Source of the DNA: Hespellia sp.
GTDB lineage: Bacteria > Bacillota > Clostridia > Lachnospirales > Lachnospiraceae
DNA length: 46,435 nucleotides
Direction: 5' to 3'
Assembly (NCBI GenBank): GCA_028694105.1
Contig: JAQUUC010000026.1
Location: forward strand, 1-46,435
Position numbers and translations under genes: made by a program. Shown piece after piece: positions 33,559 through 40,771 of this stretch (the first letter of the stretch is position 1; every line of letters starts with the position of its first letter). Under the pieces are notes generated by a model. It did no database searches. It saw only the letters and a list, made by a program, of their open reading frames with translations, and had not been told where the DNA came from.

Positions 33559-35295
33559 TCAATCCCCTTTCTCAACCCCGAGATACGGCAGCACATTATC
33601 GAAGATATCCCTCACCACCGGTGCCGCAATCGTTCCTCCGTAGTACACCCCCTGCGGATTGTGAATCAGAATCAGTGCCAGTACCTGCGGATCATCTGCC
33701 GGCGCAAATCCAATAAAAGAGGAAATGTATTTATTCTGGCTTCGCGGCAGCGTCTCCGAGGTTGCCGTCTTGCCGCCGATTCGGTAGCCTTCAATAGCCG
33801 CATTTTTCCCAGACCCTTCGGCTACAACACTCTCAAGCAGTGTCCGCATGGTCTGCGAGGTTTCTTTGGATACAATATTGTCCGTTTCATCATAATCAAA
33901 TGTCCGGACCGCCTTTCCCTCTGCATCCAGCACACGAACCCCCAGATGAGGAGTCACACGGCGCCCTCCGTTGATGATGGAGCTGACCGTCGTTGCCATC
34001 TGAATCGGTGTGATTTGAAACGACTGGCCAAAGGTCATGGTCGCAAGCTCCACAAGCCCGATATCCTCCCTGCGGTGCATAATTGTGCCAGCCTCACCGG
34101 GCAGATCCACATTGGTCAGGCCAAGCAGACCGAACTGCTTGAAATAATCGTAAAACCGGGATGCCCCAAGGCGCAGACCGATATTGATGAACACCGGATT
34201 GCAGGAGTTCTGCAGTCCCTGAACGAAGGTTTCAGAGCCGTGCCCGCCCACCTTGTGACACCGGATTTTCCGGTCCTCCACGATTGCATAGCCGGGGCAG
34301 GAAAAGGTGTCCTCCAGTTTCACGACACCCTCCTCCAGACAGGCCGAGCTTGTAATGATTTTGAAGGTACTGCCCGGCTCATAAGTGTCGTTGATACAGC
34401 CGTTTCTCCACATCTGATTCAGTGCATCCTGCCGCTCTTCCTCCGTCATCTGCGCCGCAGGGTCTGTCCCCGTGGCTCCCAGATCAAACGGTTCGTTCAG
34501 GTTGAATTCCGGAACATTGACCATCGCAAGAATACTTCCGTCCTGCGGATTCATCATCAGAATTGATACACTGTCCGCCTGTTTCTGCTCTCTGACCTGC
34601 TCTGCAGCCTGTTGCACATAGCTCTGGATATTGTAATCAAGACTGATCTGCAGTGTATTTCCCGCTTCCGGCTCAATCCGGTCTTCCGCCTTCTCATCCA
34701 GCTCCACACCGCGGGCATCCGTCATTGTCAAAATGCTTCCGTTAATTCCCTTCAGATCATCCTCATATTTCACTTCCAGCCCGATGATGCCCTGATTATC
34801 CCCTCCAGTAAAACCAAGCACCTTGGACGCCAGCTCATTATATGGATAATATCGTTTATAATCCTCATCCACCTTTACGCCCGGCAGGTTGTACTCCCGG
34901 ATGCGGTCTCCAACCTCTTTGTCCACATTCGTCTTGATTTTTTCCATAGAGGAAATCTTTTCCACGCGCTCACGCACCCATGCTTCCTCCAGCTCCAGCT
35001 CCTTTGTAAGCACCTGAGTCACCTGCGTCTCATCCGCAATCTGGCTGTGGATCACTGAAACGGTACAGACCGTTTTGTTCGCGGCGAGCACCACGCCGTT
35101 CGCATCCACGATCTCACCGCGCGCCGCCTTGATTTCTCGCTCACGTTCATGTAACCGCTCCGCTTTTTCCTGATAGTATTCTGCATCAAAAATCATAAGA
35201 AAAACAAGCCGCCCGATCAGCGCCAGCAGCAAGATCAAAAAACCTGCAAAAACAAACAAGATCTTTTTCCGGTTGTACGTCCTGCTTTTTGCCAT
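33559..35295 (-). CDS. spoVD: SpoVD-type class B penicillin-binding protein
   Basis: 578-residue transpeptidase with one N-terminal membrane span (about 12-35), a PBP dimerisation domain (REIKAARGEIVDANG), and a penicillin-binding domain. The catalytic SxxK is in YEPGSTFKIIT, and SxN in NSCNPVF. The third motif is KTA (RIGGKTATSE) instead of KTG. There is no PASTA repeat. The order pbpB-spoVD-mraY-murD matches Bacillus, where SpoVD is a sporulation-specific cortex enzyme under sigma-E. The start at 35295 is 7 nt from a GCGGGG site that is paired in a hairpin, as at spoIVA. The longer frame starting at 35310 would begin inside that hairpin. Confidence 0.85.
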   Translation of the reverse strand: MAKSRTYNRKKILFVFAGFLILLLALIGRLVFLMIFDAEYYQEKAERLHEREREIKAARGEIVDANGVVLAANKTVCTVSVIHSQIADETQVTQVLTKELELEEAWVRERVEKISSMEKIKTNVDKEVGDRIREYNLPGVKVDEDYKRYYPYNELASKVLGFTGGDNQGIIGLEVKYEDDLKGINGSILTMTDARGVELDEKAEDRIEPEAGNTLQISLDYNIQSYVQQAAEQVREQKQADSVSILMMNPQDGSILAMVNVPEFNLNEPFDLGATGTDPAAQMTEEERQDALNQMWRNGCINDTYEPGSTFKIITSSACLEEGVVKLEDTFSCPGYAIVEDRKIRCHKVGGHGSETFVQGLQNSCNPVFINIGLRLGASRFYDYFKQFGLLGLTNVDLPGEAGTIMHRREDIGLVELATMTFGQSFQITPIQMATTVSSIINGGRRVTPHLGVRVLDAEGKAVRTFDYDETDNIVSKETSQTMRTLLESVVAEGSGKNAAIEGYRIGGKTATSETLPRSQNKYISSFIGFAPADDPQVLALILIHNPQGVYYGGTIAAPVVRDIFDNVLPYLGVEKGD

Positions 35296-35302
35296 AAAAA
35301 AT

Positions 35303-35353
35303 CCCCGCAAAAGATGTTTTCTAAAATGTATTACATCTTTTACGGGGTTATGA
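35303..35353 (-). promoter_or_regulatory. hairpin covering the spoVD Shine-Dalgarno with an embedded sigma-E-like promoter
   Basis: On the minus strand CCCCGTAAAAGATG (35334-35347) pairs with CATCTTTTGCGGGG (35303-35316) over 14 bp with one G-U pair; the pairing is imperfect on the other strand. It is followed by ATTTTTT and the ATG, so it also looks like an intrinsic terminator. It begins 7 nt past the pbpB stop. A sigma-E-like -35 TCATAAC (35347-35353) overlaps the base of the stem. A -10 AATACATT (35325-35332) lies in the loop, 14 bases away. Predicted start near 35318, immediately before the 3' arm. Confidence 0.65.
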
Positions 35354-35354
35354 A

Positions 35355-37358
35355 TTATTCTGTAACGGTGTCCCCCACCCAGTCTGTATAATCCGGCTTA
35401 TAATCATCCGTTGAATAATCGCCGGAATCATTGTTGTAATCATCCTGGTATGCCGCATCAAAATCCGTGTAGGTTCCATCGGACGGAGCATCTGACGTTC
35501 CGCTCTGCTGCTCATCCGCCGTCTTTGTGACGCTTAAATACGGCAGTGCCTGCGACATGATCTTATTCGCCAGCTCCACTACATATGCAGTATTTGACTG
35601 ATCTCCTGCGTTTGGTTCATCAATCACACAATAGATCAGAACCTCCGGATTTTCAACCGGAGCAAACCCCATGAACGAAAGCAGATATTTGCCCTGATTT
35701 CGCGGCAGTTTTTCGGCTGTTCCAGTCTTACCACCGATACTGTAGCCTTCCACCTGCGCTTTCACACCGGTTCCATAATCGACAACTGCTTTCAGATAAG
35801 ACTTGATTTGTTCCGAAGTCTGTTCCGAAATCGTCTTGCGCACAATCTGAGGATCCTTCGTCTCCAGCACGCGTCCATTCTGATCCTGCACCTCTTTCAC
35901 AACATGCGGCTCATAATAATTTCCGCCATTAACCAGAGAGGCATATGCCGACACCATCTGTGTCATGGTCACATTAAAGTTCTGTCCAAATGAGTTCGTT
36001 GCCAGATCGGTCGGTCCCATATTATCTTCATTATAAAGAAGTGCTTCAGTGGTTGCTTCCGCCGGCAGATCGATTCCCGTATACTGACCGAATCCGAAAA
36101 TACGCTGATATCTTGTAAAATCAGCCACACCGATCTGCTCCGCAATATCCATCAGACCAACATTGCAGGAATATGCGACCGCCTGCTCGACCGTAAGTGT
36201 TCCGTCACCGCTTCGGTTATGACAATAAATATCATAGTCACCAACATGTTTAAAACCGCCGCAGTAATAGGTCTCATCCCCTGTAATTACACCTGTTTCA
36301 AGCGCTGCAGCAACCGTGAACGGTTTGATGGTCGAACCGGGCTCATAAGCATCGCTGACCGCAAAATTCCGCCACAGACTATTGTAATTTTCCGCCAGTT
36401 CATCATCCGACATTGCATCAATCACACTCTGATCATAAACTGTAGTCAGATCACGTGGATCATTCAGATCAAAATTCGGATAGGATGATTCTGCCAGAAT
36501 CTCGCCGCTGTTTGGATCCATGATAACCACTGCAGTGTTCGCACTTCCCGGTTCTCCGGTGCGATATTCGCCTTTGTGCTCATCATTAAATTCAAGAATC
36601 GCATCTTCCACGATGTCCTGCAGGGTAACATCAATGGTGGAGACAACATTATTACCATTCACCGCATTCTGAATCGTATATTCCGATGTGGACTGTTCCG
36701 TCTGATAACCGTAGGAACGTCCATTGGTTCCATTGAGCACACTGTTATAGGAGTTCTCAATTCCGATCGTTCCGATATTATCCGTTGTCGAAAAACCAAT
36801 CAGATCCGAAGCGAGGGAATTGTATGGATAAATCCTCTTATAATCCTGTTCCAGCCAGATGCCGGTTACATTCGGATAATTATCATTGTCCTCATCTACT
36901 TTTTCAAACGCTTTTGCCGTATCATAATCAATGCCCTTTTTCAGAATTGAATATTTGCTTTTCGGACTGTCCTCAATAATCTGTCGCACTTCCGTCTCGT
37001 CAAGGCCAAAACAATCCACCAGAACCTTCACGGTCGGATCAAGTGCCTTCTTATCCTCCAAAAGTGCAGCCACATCTAATATCACATTGTACACACGCTC
37101 GCTGGTTGCGATCGTCGTCCCGTTCCGGTCGATAATATTTCCCCGCTGAAACGGTATGACGGTGCTTGTATATTCCTGCTGATTCAGCACCGTTTTTGTA
37201 TATTCATCCCCTTTTGACAGGTTGATGTACGTAATTCTTGCTATAAGCGCAACAAAAACTAGTATTATGCCTGCAAAAAGCACCACTAGTTTTGTCTGCA
37301 TTCTCTTTGGAAATTTTTTTCTTAAAAATTCAAATCGTCTTTTCTTTGTTCTCGCCAT
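35355..37358 (-). CDS. pbpB: class B penicillin-binding protein, division transpeptidase (PBP2B/FtsI type)
   Basis: 667-residue class B PBP that cross-links septal peptidoglycan with FtsW. A basic tail (MARTKKRRFEFLRKK), a membrane span (about 22-45), the dimerisation domain with FQRGNIIDRNG, then the transpeptidase domain. The active motifs are SxxK in YEPGSTIKPFT, SxN in YSCNVGLM, and KTG in IGGKTGTAEK. It ends in a D/Y/S/T-rich tail of about 60 residues, without PASTA domains. The ATG overlaps the ftsL stop (TAATG), with AAGGAG 5 nt upstream. Confidence 0.92.
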   Translation of the reverse strand: MARTKKRRFEFLRKKFPKRMQTKLVVLFAGIILVFVALIARITYINLSKGDEYTKTVLNQQEYTSTVIPFQRGNIIDRNGTTIATSERVYNVILDVAALLEDKKALDPTVKVLVDCFGLDETEVRQIIEDSPKSKYSILKKGIDYDTAKAFEKVDEDNDNYPNVTGIWLEQDYKRIYPYNSLASDLIGFSTTDNIGTIGIENSYNSVLNGTNGRSYGYQTEQSTSEYTIQNAVNGNNVVSTIDVTLQDIVEDAILEFNDEHKGEYRTGEPGSANTAVVIMDPNSGEILAESSYPNFDLNDPRDLTTVYDQSVIDAMSDDELAENYNSLWRNFAVSDAYEPGSTIKPFTVAAALETGVITGDETYYCGGFKHVGDYDIYCHNRSGDGTLTVEQAVAYSCNVGLMDIAEQIGVADFTRYQRIFGFGQYTGIDLPAEATTEALLYNEDNMGPTDLATNSFGQNFNVTMTQMVSAYASLVNGGNYYEPHVVKEVQDQNGRVLETKDPQIVRKTISEQTSEQIKSYLKAVVDYGTGVKAQVEGYSIGGKTGTAEKLPRNQGKYLLSFMGFAPVENPEVLIYCVIDEPNAGDQSNTAYVVELANKIMSQALPYLSVTKTADEQQSGTSDAPSDGTYTDFDAAYQDDYNNDSGDYSTDDYKPDYTDWVGDTVTE

Positions 37359-37903
37359 TAATTCTCCTTCGATAAGTCTTGGGATTTTGCGAGTATACCA
37401 TCCTCCGGAATCTCTTCATATTGTGTAACCGAATCGCTGTTTGGACCGTTATATTCCACTACTTGTCCTTCTGATGCATATACCATGCCCATCTCATTCA
37501 TTGCCTTATTGCGGATATCCTCCAAATTCACAGAGTCCATTGTCACATTATAAGCTGTATCGTTCTCTTCTGTCAAATTGGCCAGTTCTCTCTGCAACAC
37601 GGTAATGTTATTCGACTGATTTCTAAGGTTTGTCTGTAACTGCAGATACTGTATGCACACAAAAACTGCGAGGCATGCAGCAACTGCTAAAAAAGTAACA
37701 TAAGCCGGGCTCATAAACAAAGCCTTCTTACGGTTCTTGCGGACACGACTGCTTGTCCTTCGAACCGGCTGCTCTGCTTCCCGGTATCTTCTTGGTTCAA
37801 CTTCAGGCTGACGCACAGTATTGCCGTATACATACCCTGGGCGATACTGACTAACATAATTGGATTGTCTTCTGTTATTTGCTGTTGCTCTTCTATTAGC
37901 CAT
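37358..37903 (-). CDS. ftsL: FtsL-like septum protein
   Basis: 181-residue bitopic protein in the ftsL position between rsmH and pbpB. A long basic cytoplasmic region (about 1-68, rich in R, N and Q) precedes a single membrane span (about 69-88, YVTFLAVAACLAVFVCIQYLQ) and a heptad-like coiled coil (LQTNLRNQSNNITVLQRELANLTEEN). An acidic tail follows. FtsL proteins are poorly conserved in sequence, so the name rests on position and topology. Its N-terminal tail is longer than in model FtsL. Confidence 0.78.
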   Translation of the reverse strand: MANRRATANNRRQSNYVSQYRPGYVYGNTVRQPEVEPRRYREAEQPVRRTSSRVRKNRKKALFMSPAYVTFLAVAACLAVFVCIQYLQLQTNLRNQSNNITVLQRELANLTEENDTAYNVTMDSVNLEDIRNKAMNEMGMVYASEGQVVEYNGPNSDSVTQYEEIPEDGILAKSQDLSKEN

Positions 37904-37970
37904 GATGCGTCCCCTTTCTTTGGTCCACTTCGTCTCCCCCGAAATGTTCCGTCATATATTTGCCTTTCTT

Positions 37971-38906
37971 TTAACTTCTTTCAAAGATGCGAAGTTTTGC
38001 GCTTTTGGAGCGGCTGTTTTCTTCCATCTCTTCCTCGCTTGGTAAGATTGGCTTTCTTGTAACTACACTCCCCTTTGAGACTTTCCCGCATACGCACGCT
38101 GGAAAGTTGCTCGGACAGATACATGGATTTTCATTCTTACGGAATGAACTCTTCACGATTCTGTCTTCGAGTGAATGAAATGTAATGATACAGATTCTTC
38201 CACCCGGATTCAGCATATCAATCATGGTATCAAGCGAATCTCTCAGAACCTCCAGCTCCCTGTTCAATTCAATTCGAATTGCCTGAAATGTTCTCTTCGC
38301 CGGATGACCGGTTGTTTTCTGGACTTTCATCGGAATCGCATGTCTGATGATTTCAATTAATTGTCCCGTCGTTTCGATGGTACCCTTCTCGCGTTCGATT
38401 ACAATATGTTTCGCAATATTCTTTGCAAACTTATCTTCCCCGTAATCACGTATTACGCGAAAAAGGTCCATCTCTGAATAGTTATTGACTATGTCCTTTG
38501 CTGTCGTCTCCTGCCTTTGATCCATCCTCATGTCCAAAGGAGCGTCTACGCGATAGGAGAATCCCCGTTCTGCCGTATCAAGCTGATAAGATGATACGCC
38601 CAGATCAAGCACGATCCCATCGACCTTGTCAATCCCTATTTCGTGGAGCTTCGACTTCATTTCGCAGTAATTGCTCCTAATCACTGTTACTCTCTCCCCG
38701 AAGTCGCCTAGTCGAACACTGGCTGCAGCTATCGCAGCAGCGTCCTGGTCTATTCCTATAAATCTCCCCTTGCCAGTTAACTGTTTACACACTTCAAAGG
38801 CATGTCCGCCTCCGCCGAGTGTCGCATCTACGTAGATTCCTTCCGGCTTTACCTTCAGGCCGTCTACTGTCTCATGAAGTAATACTGAAATGTGCTTGAA
38901 TGCCAT
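37971..38906 (-). CDS. rsmH: 16S rRNA (cytosine(1402)-N4)-methyltransferase RsmH
   Basis: 311-residue SAM-dependent methyltransferase (MraW) acting on C1402 of 16S rRNA in the P site. The start [13 protein letters not shown], the SAM loop [15 protein letters not shown], the [16 protein letters not shown] motif and the [18 protein letters not shown] stretch are diagnostic. A cysteine-containing [17 protein letters not shown] segment lies near the C-terminus. It begins 3 bases after the mraZ stop, as usual. Confidence 0.96.
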   Translation of the reverse strand: MAFKHISVLLHETVDGLKVKPEGIYVDATLGGGGHAFEVCKQLTGKGRFIGIDQDAAAIAAASVRLGDFGERVTVIRSNYCEMKSKLHEIGIDKVDGIVLDLGVSSYQLDTAERGFSYRVDAPLDMRMDQRQETTAKDIVNNYSEMDLFRVIRDYGEDKFAKNIAKHIVIEREKGTIETTGQLIEIIRHAIPMKVQKTTGHPAKRTFQAIRIELNRELEVLRDSLDTMIDMLNPGGRICIITFHSLEDRIVKSSFRKNENPCICPSNFPACVCGKVSKGSVVTRKPILPSEEEMEENSRSKSAKLRIFERS

Positions 38907-38909
38907 AAT

Positions 38910-39335
38910 CTAATCTTCCTCACTGCGTTCTTCAATTGCATCTAATTCCGCTTCGGAAATGTCATCGTTCTCTTCCCAAAGCTCCAAATCCCAAATTTCC
39001 ATGTGGTCATTCATACCAATCAACACAACATCCTTGGTTAAACTTCCATGTTCTCTGAGTTTTGGTGTGATAAGCACTCTCCCCTGCTTATCAAAACTTG
39101 TCTCTGATGCACTACCGAAATAGTAACGCTGTATTTTTCTGGCATCTTTTTTGTTCCGTGATGATTCTGATATCTCGCTTACGAAATCTTCCCATGTATC
39201 CTGAGGATATAAGTAAAGACAGCCCTCACGTCCTCTGCAGATATACACGGTGTCACCAAGCTCTTCTCTGCACTTTGCAGGAATGATCAGTCTTCCTTTG
39301 TCATCGATATTATGATTATACTCGCCCAATAACAT
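38910..39335 (-). CDS. mraZ: transcriptional regulator MraZ
   Basis: 141-residue protein with two AbrB-like SpoVT/MraZ domains, the repressor of its own division cluster. The start MLLGEYNHNIDDKGRLIIPAKCREELG and the second repeat FDKQGRVLITPKLREH are characteristic. The ATG at 39335 gives the family length; GGGAGG lies about 10 nt upstream. The open frame extends another 63 codons upstream across the operator repeats and is not coding there. An array of TGG repeats lies upstream as its operator. Confidence 0.95.
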   Translation of the reverse strand: MLLGEYNHNIDDKGRLIIPAKCREELGDTVYICRGREGCLYLYPQDTWEDFVSEISESSRNKKDARKIQRYYFGSASETSFDKQGRVLITPKLREHGSLTKDVVLIGMNDHMEIWDLELWEENDDISEAELDAIEERSEED

Positions 39336-39384
39336 ACGAAAGACGCCTCCCTTCCAATGCAGGTGCCTCTTTATCTGTCGGCAA

Positions 39385-39455
39385 CCATCTCGTTCCACTA
39401 TCCACCATTCTCTACCACTTGACTCCATTCTATACCACACTGCCTCCATTTTCAA
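39385..39455 (-). promoter_or_regulatory. mraZ promoter with a seven-site MraZ operator
   Basis: Promoter: minus-strand TTGAAA (39450-39455), 17-base spacer, TAGAAT (39427-39432). On the same strand TGG triplets (CCA on the plus) occur at 39385, 39395, 39405, 39415, 39425, 39435 and 39446: six in exact 10-bp phase and one at 11. The preceding base alternates, giving ATGG and GTGG in turn. MraZ is known to bind such direct repeats. The array covers the spacer, the -10 and the first 35 transcribed bases. Confidence 0.85.
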
Positions 39456-39522
39456 GCTTTTTTTGGTTTTTTTATAATTCTTTTTTATTGGAAATATGCG
39501 GTAATCAGCGCGAAAACAGCAC

Positions 39523-39566
39523 AAAAAAAGCAGCTATAACAACATGTATACTTCCATCTTGTTATA
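39523..39566 (-). terminator. terminator after the 76-residue membrane protein gene
   Basis: On the minus strand TATAACAAGATG (39555-39566) pairs with CATGTTGTTATA (39535-39546) with one mismatch, followed by GCTGC and seven T residues. It separates the small gene from the mraZ promoter. Confidence 0.5.
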
Positions 39567-39599
39567 ACCACTTTATATTGTGTTTTATTCAAATATGTA

Positions 39600-39830
39600 T
39601 TACAAAGAGCTCATATAATCTGTAATTGCAGAATAATTGATCTCTGTTGTCGGTCTCGGAATACCCGCCTCATAATGTGAGTATCCGGAATAGCCAAGCC
39701 ATCCGACCAATGCTAATGCAACCACCGACAAAATTACTTTACGGACTGCATTCATGATTTTTTCTTTTCTCATGTTCTTCTTGCGGTTCGCTTTCTGTTC
39801 TTTATAACGTTCTACTTTTTCCTGACTCAT
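39600..39830 (-). CDS. small single-span membrane protein of unknown function
   Basis: 76 residues. A highly charged, lysine/arginine-rich N-terminus (MSQEKVERYKEQKANRKKNMRKEK, about 1-30) precedes one hydrophobic segment (about 31-48, VILSVVALALVGWLGYSGY), and an outside tail of about 27 residues. The AAAGGAG site is about 10 nt before the ATG. I do not recognise the family. It has its own promoter and a terminator and stands alone between degV and the division cluster. A role at the membrane or septum is only a guess from location. Confidence 0.7.
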   Translation of the reverse strand: MSQEKVERYKEQKANRKKNMRKEKIMNAVRKVILSVVALALVGWLGYSGYSHYEAGIPRPTTEINYSAITDYMSSL

Positions 39831-39900
39831 ATCTGATAAACTCCTTTAACTCGTCTTCATTTTTATGCCATACTCTTTCCCGGCGCAAACTCTAGTTCAT

Positions 39901-39929
39901 ATTCTACCATAATTAAAATCAGATGACAA
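39901..39929 (-). promoter_or_regulatory. promoter of the 76-residue membrane protein gene
   Basis: Minus-strand TTGTCA (39924-39929), 17-base spacer, TAGAAT (39901-39906) with TG one base upstream (extended -10). The -35 overlaps the end of degV. Confidence 0.6.
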
Positions 39930-40758
39930 CTATTATTCCGCCATCATTTGCATACATACTGCTGATTCCTGCTGTGTCAAGAACAATGCAGGATTTCACC
40001 TGAATCCGTTCCAAAAGCATCGCCTGCACCTGCTTTGCCCGTTCCGGACAATTACAGTGGGAAATGGCAAGAATTTTCTCTTCTGAATTCTTTACATCTT
40101 CGACAATGTGATTCACCATTTTTATCAGTGCACGCTTCATCCCCCGCGCCTGTCCCAATTGGGCAATCTCCCCCTTTGGTGTGGCGTTCATGACCGGTTT
40201 GATATTCAGTGTACTGGCAACCGCCGCTTTCATACCTGAGATTCTCCCATTTTTGCGAAGTGTCTCCAGCGTCTCCAGCACAAAATACGTATATTGTGTC
40301 TCTTTGTACCGCTCCACAGTCTCAATCGTCTTTTCAAATGACATTCCCGCTTCTTCACACTCCTGAATCTTCAGTGCCAGCAGTGTCTCTCCGATGGATG
40401 CAGAACAGGAATCCACCACATAGACTGGTTTTTCTCCATATTCTTCCTCATAAAGATTCTTTCCCAGAACTGCGCTGTTATAGGATCCGCTCAGGTGTGC
40501 CGACAAGGTCACTGCATACACATGATCTGCGTCACAGTGGAACGCTTTCATATAACGTTCCGGCGATGGGCAGGAAGATTTCGGTGCAGCCGGAGATGCT
40601 TTCACCATTTTCAAAAATGATTTCTGATCAAATGTCTCATCATCCACCAAGTGTACTCCATTCACTTCAATTCCAAGTGACGCAACTTCAAAATGACCAC
40701 TCGCTTTCATTTCCTCTGTTAATTCCCCACAGCTGTCCACCACGATTTTATAGCTCAT
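39919..40758 (-). CDS. DegV family fatty-acid-binding protein
   Basis: 279-residue DegV protein. Family members bind a fatty acid and some supply it to fatty acid kinase as FakB. The N-terminus YKIVVDSCGELTEEM and the segment VYAVTLSAHLSGSYNSAVLGKNLYEEE (with the ligand-contacting serines) and VVDSCSASIGETLLA are diagnostic. The start at 40758 has GAGGAGG 6 nt upstream; the longer frame overlaps the end of the SEDS gene. It follows that gene by 13 bases. Confidence 0.88.
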   Translation of the reverse strand: MSYKIVVDSCGELTEEMKASGHFEVASLGIEVNGVHLVDDETFDQKSFLKMVKASPAAPKSSCPSPERYMKAFHCDADHVYAVTLSAHLSGSYNSAVLGKNLYEEEYGEKPVYVVDSCSASIGETLLALKIQECEEAGMSFEKTIETVERYKETQYTYFVLETLETLRKNGRISGMKAAVASTLNIKPVMNATPKGEIAQLGQARGMKRALIKMVNHIVEDVKNSEEKILAISHCNCPERAKQVQAMLLERIQVKSCIVLDTAGISSMYANDGGIIVVI

Positions 40759-40771
40759 ATTTTTCCTCCTC

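Noticed and set aside
33661-34566. Long plus-strand open frame (301 codons) opposite spoVD
   Set aside because: It is antisense to a clearly coding transpeptidase gene, has no ribosome site, and its composition (H, R, C rich) is that of a shadow frame.
39385-39447. TGG/CCA array as a CRISPR or tandem-repeat mobile feature
   Set aside because: The units are only 10 bp with a three-base constant part and lie on the mraZ promoter, which fits a regulator operator.
39336-39524. N-terminal extension of mraZ (63 extra codons)
   Set aside because: It runs across the promoter and operator repeats; the family starts at MLLGEYNHNIDDKGR.
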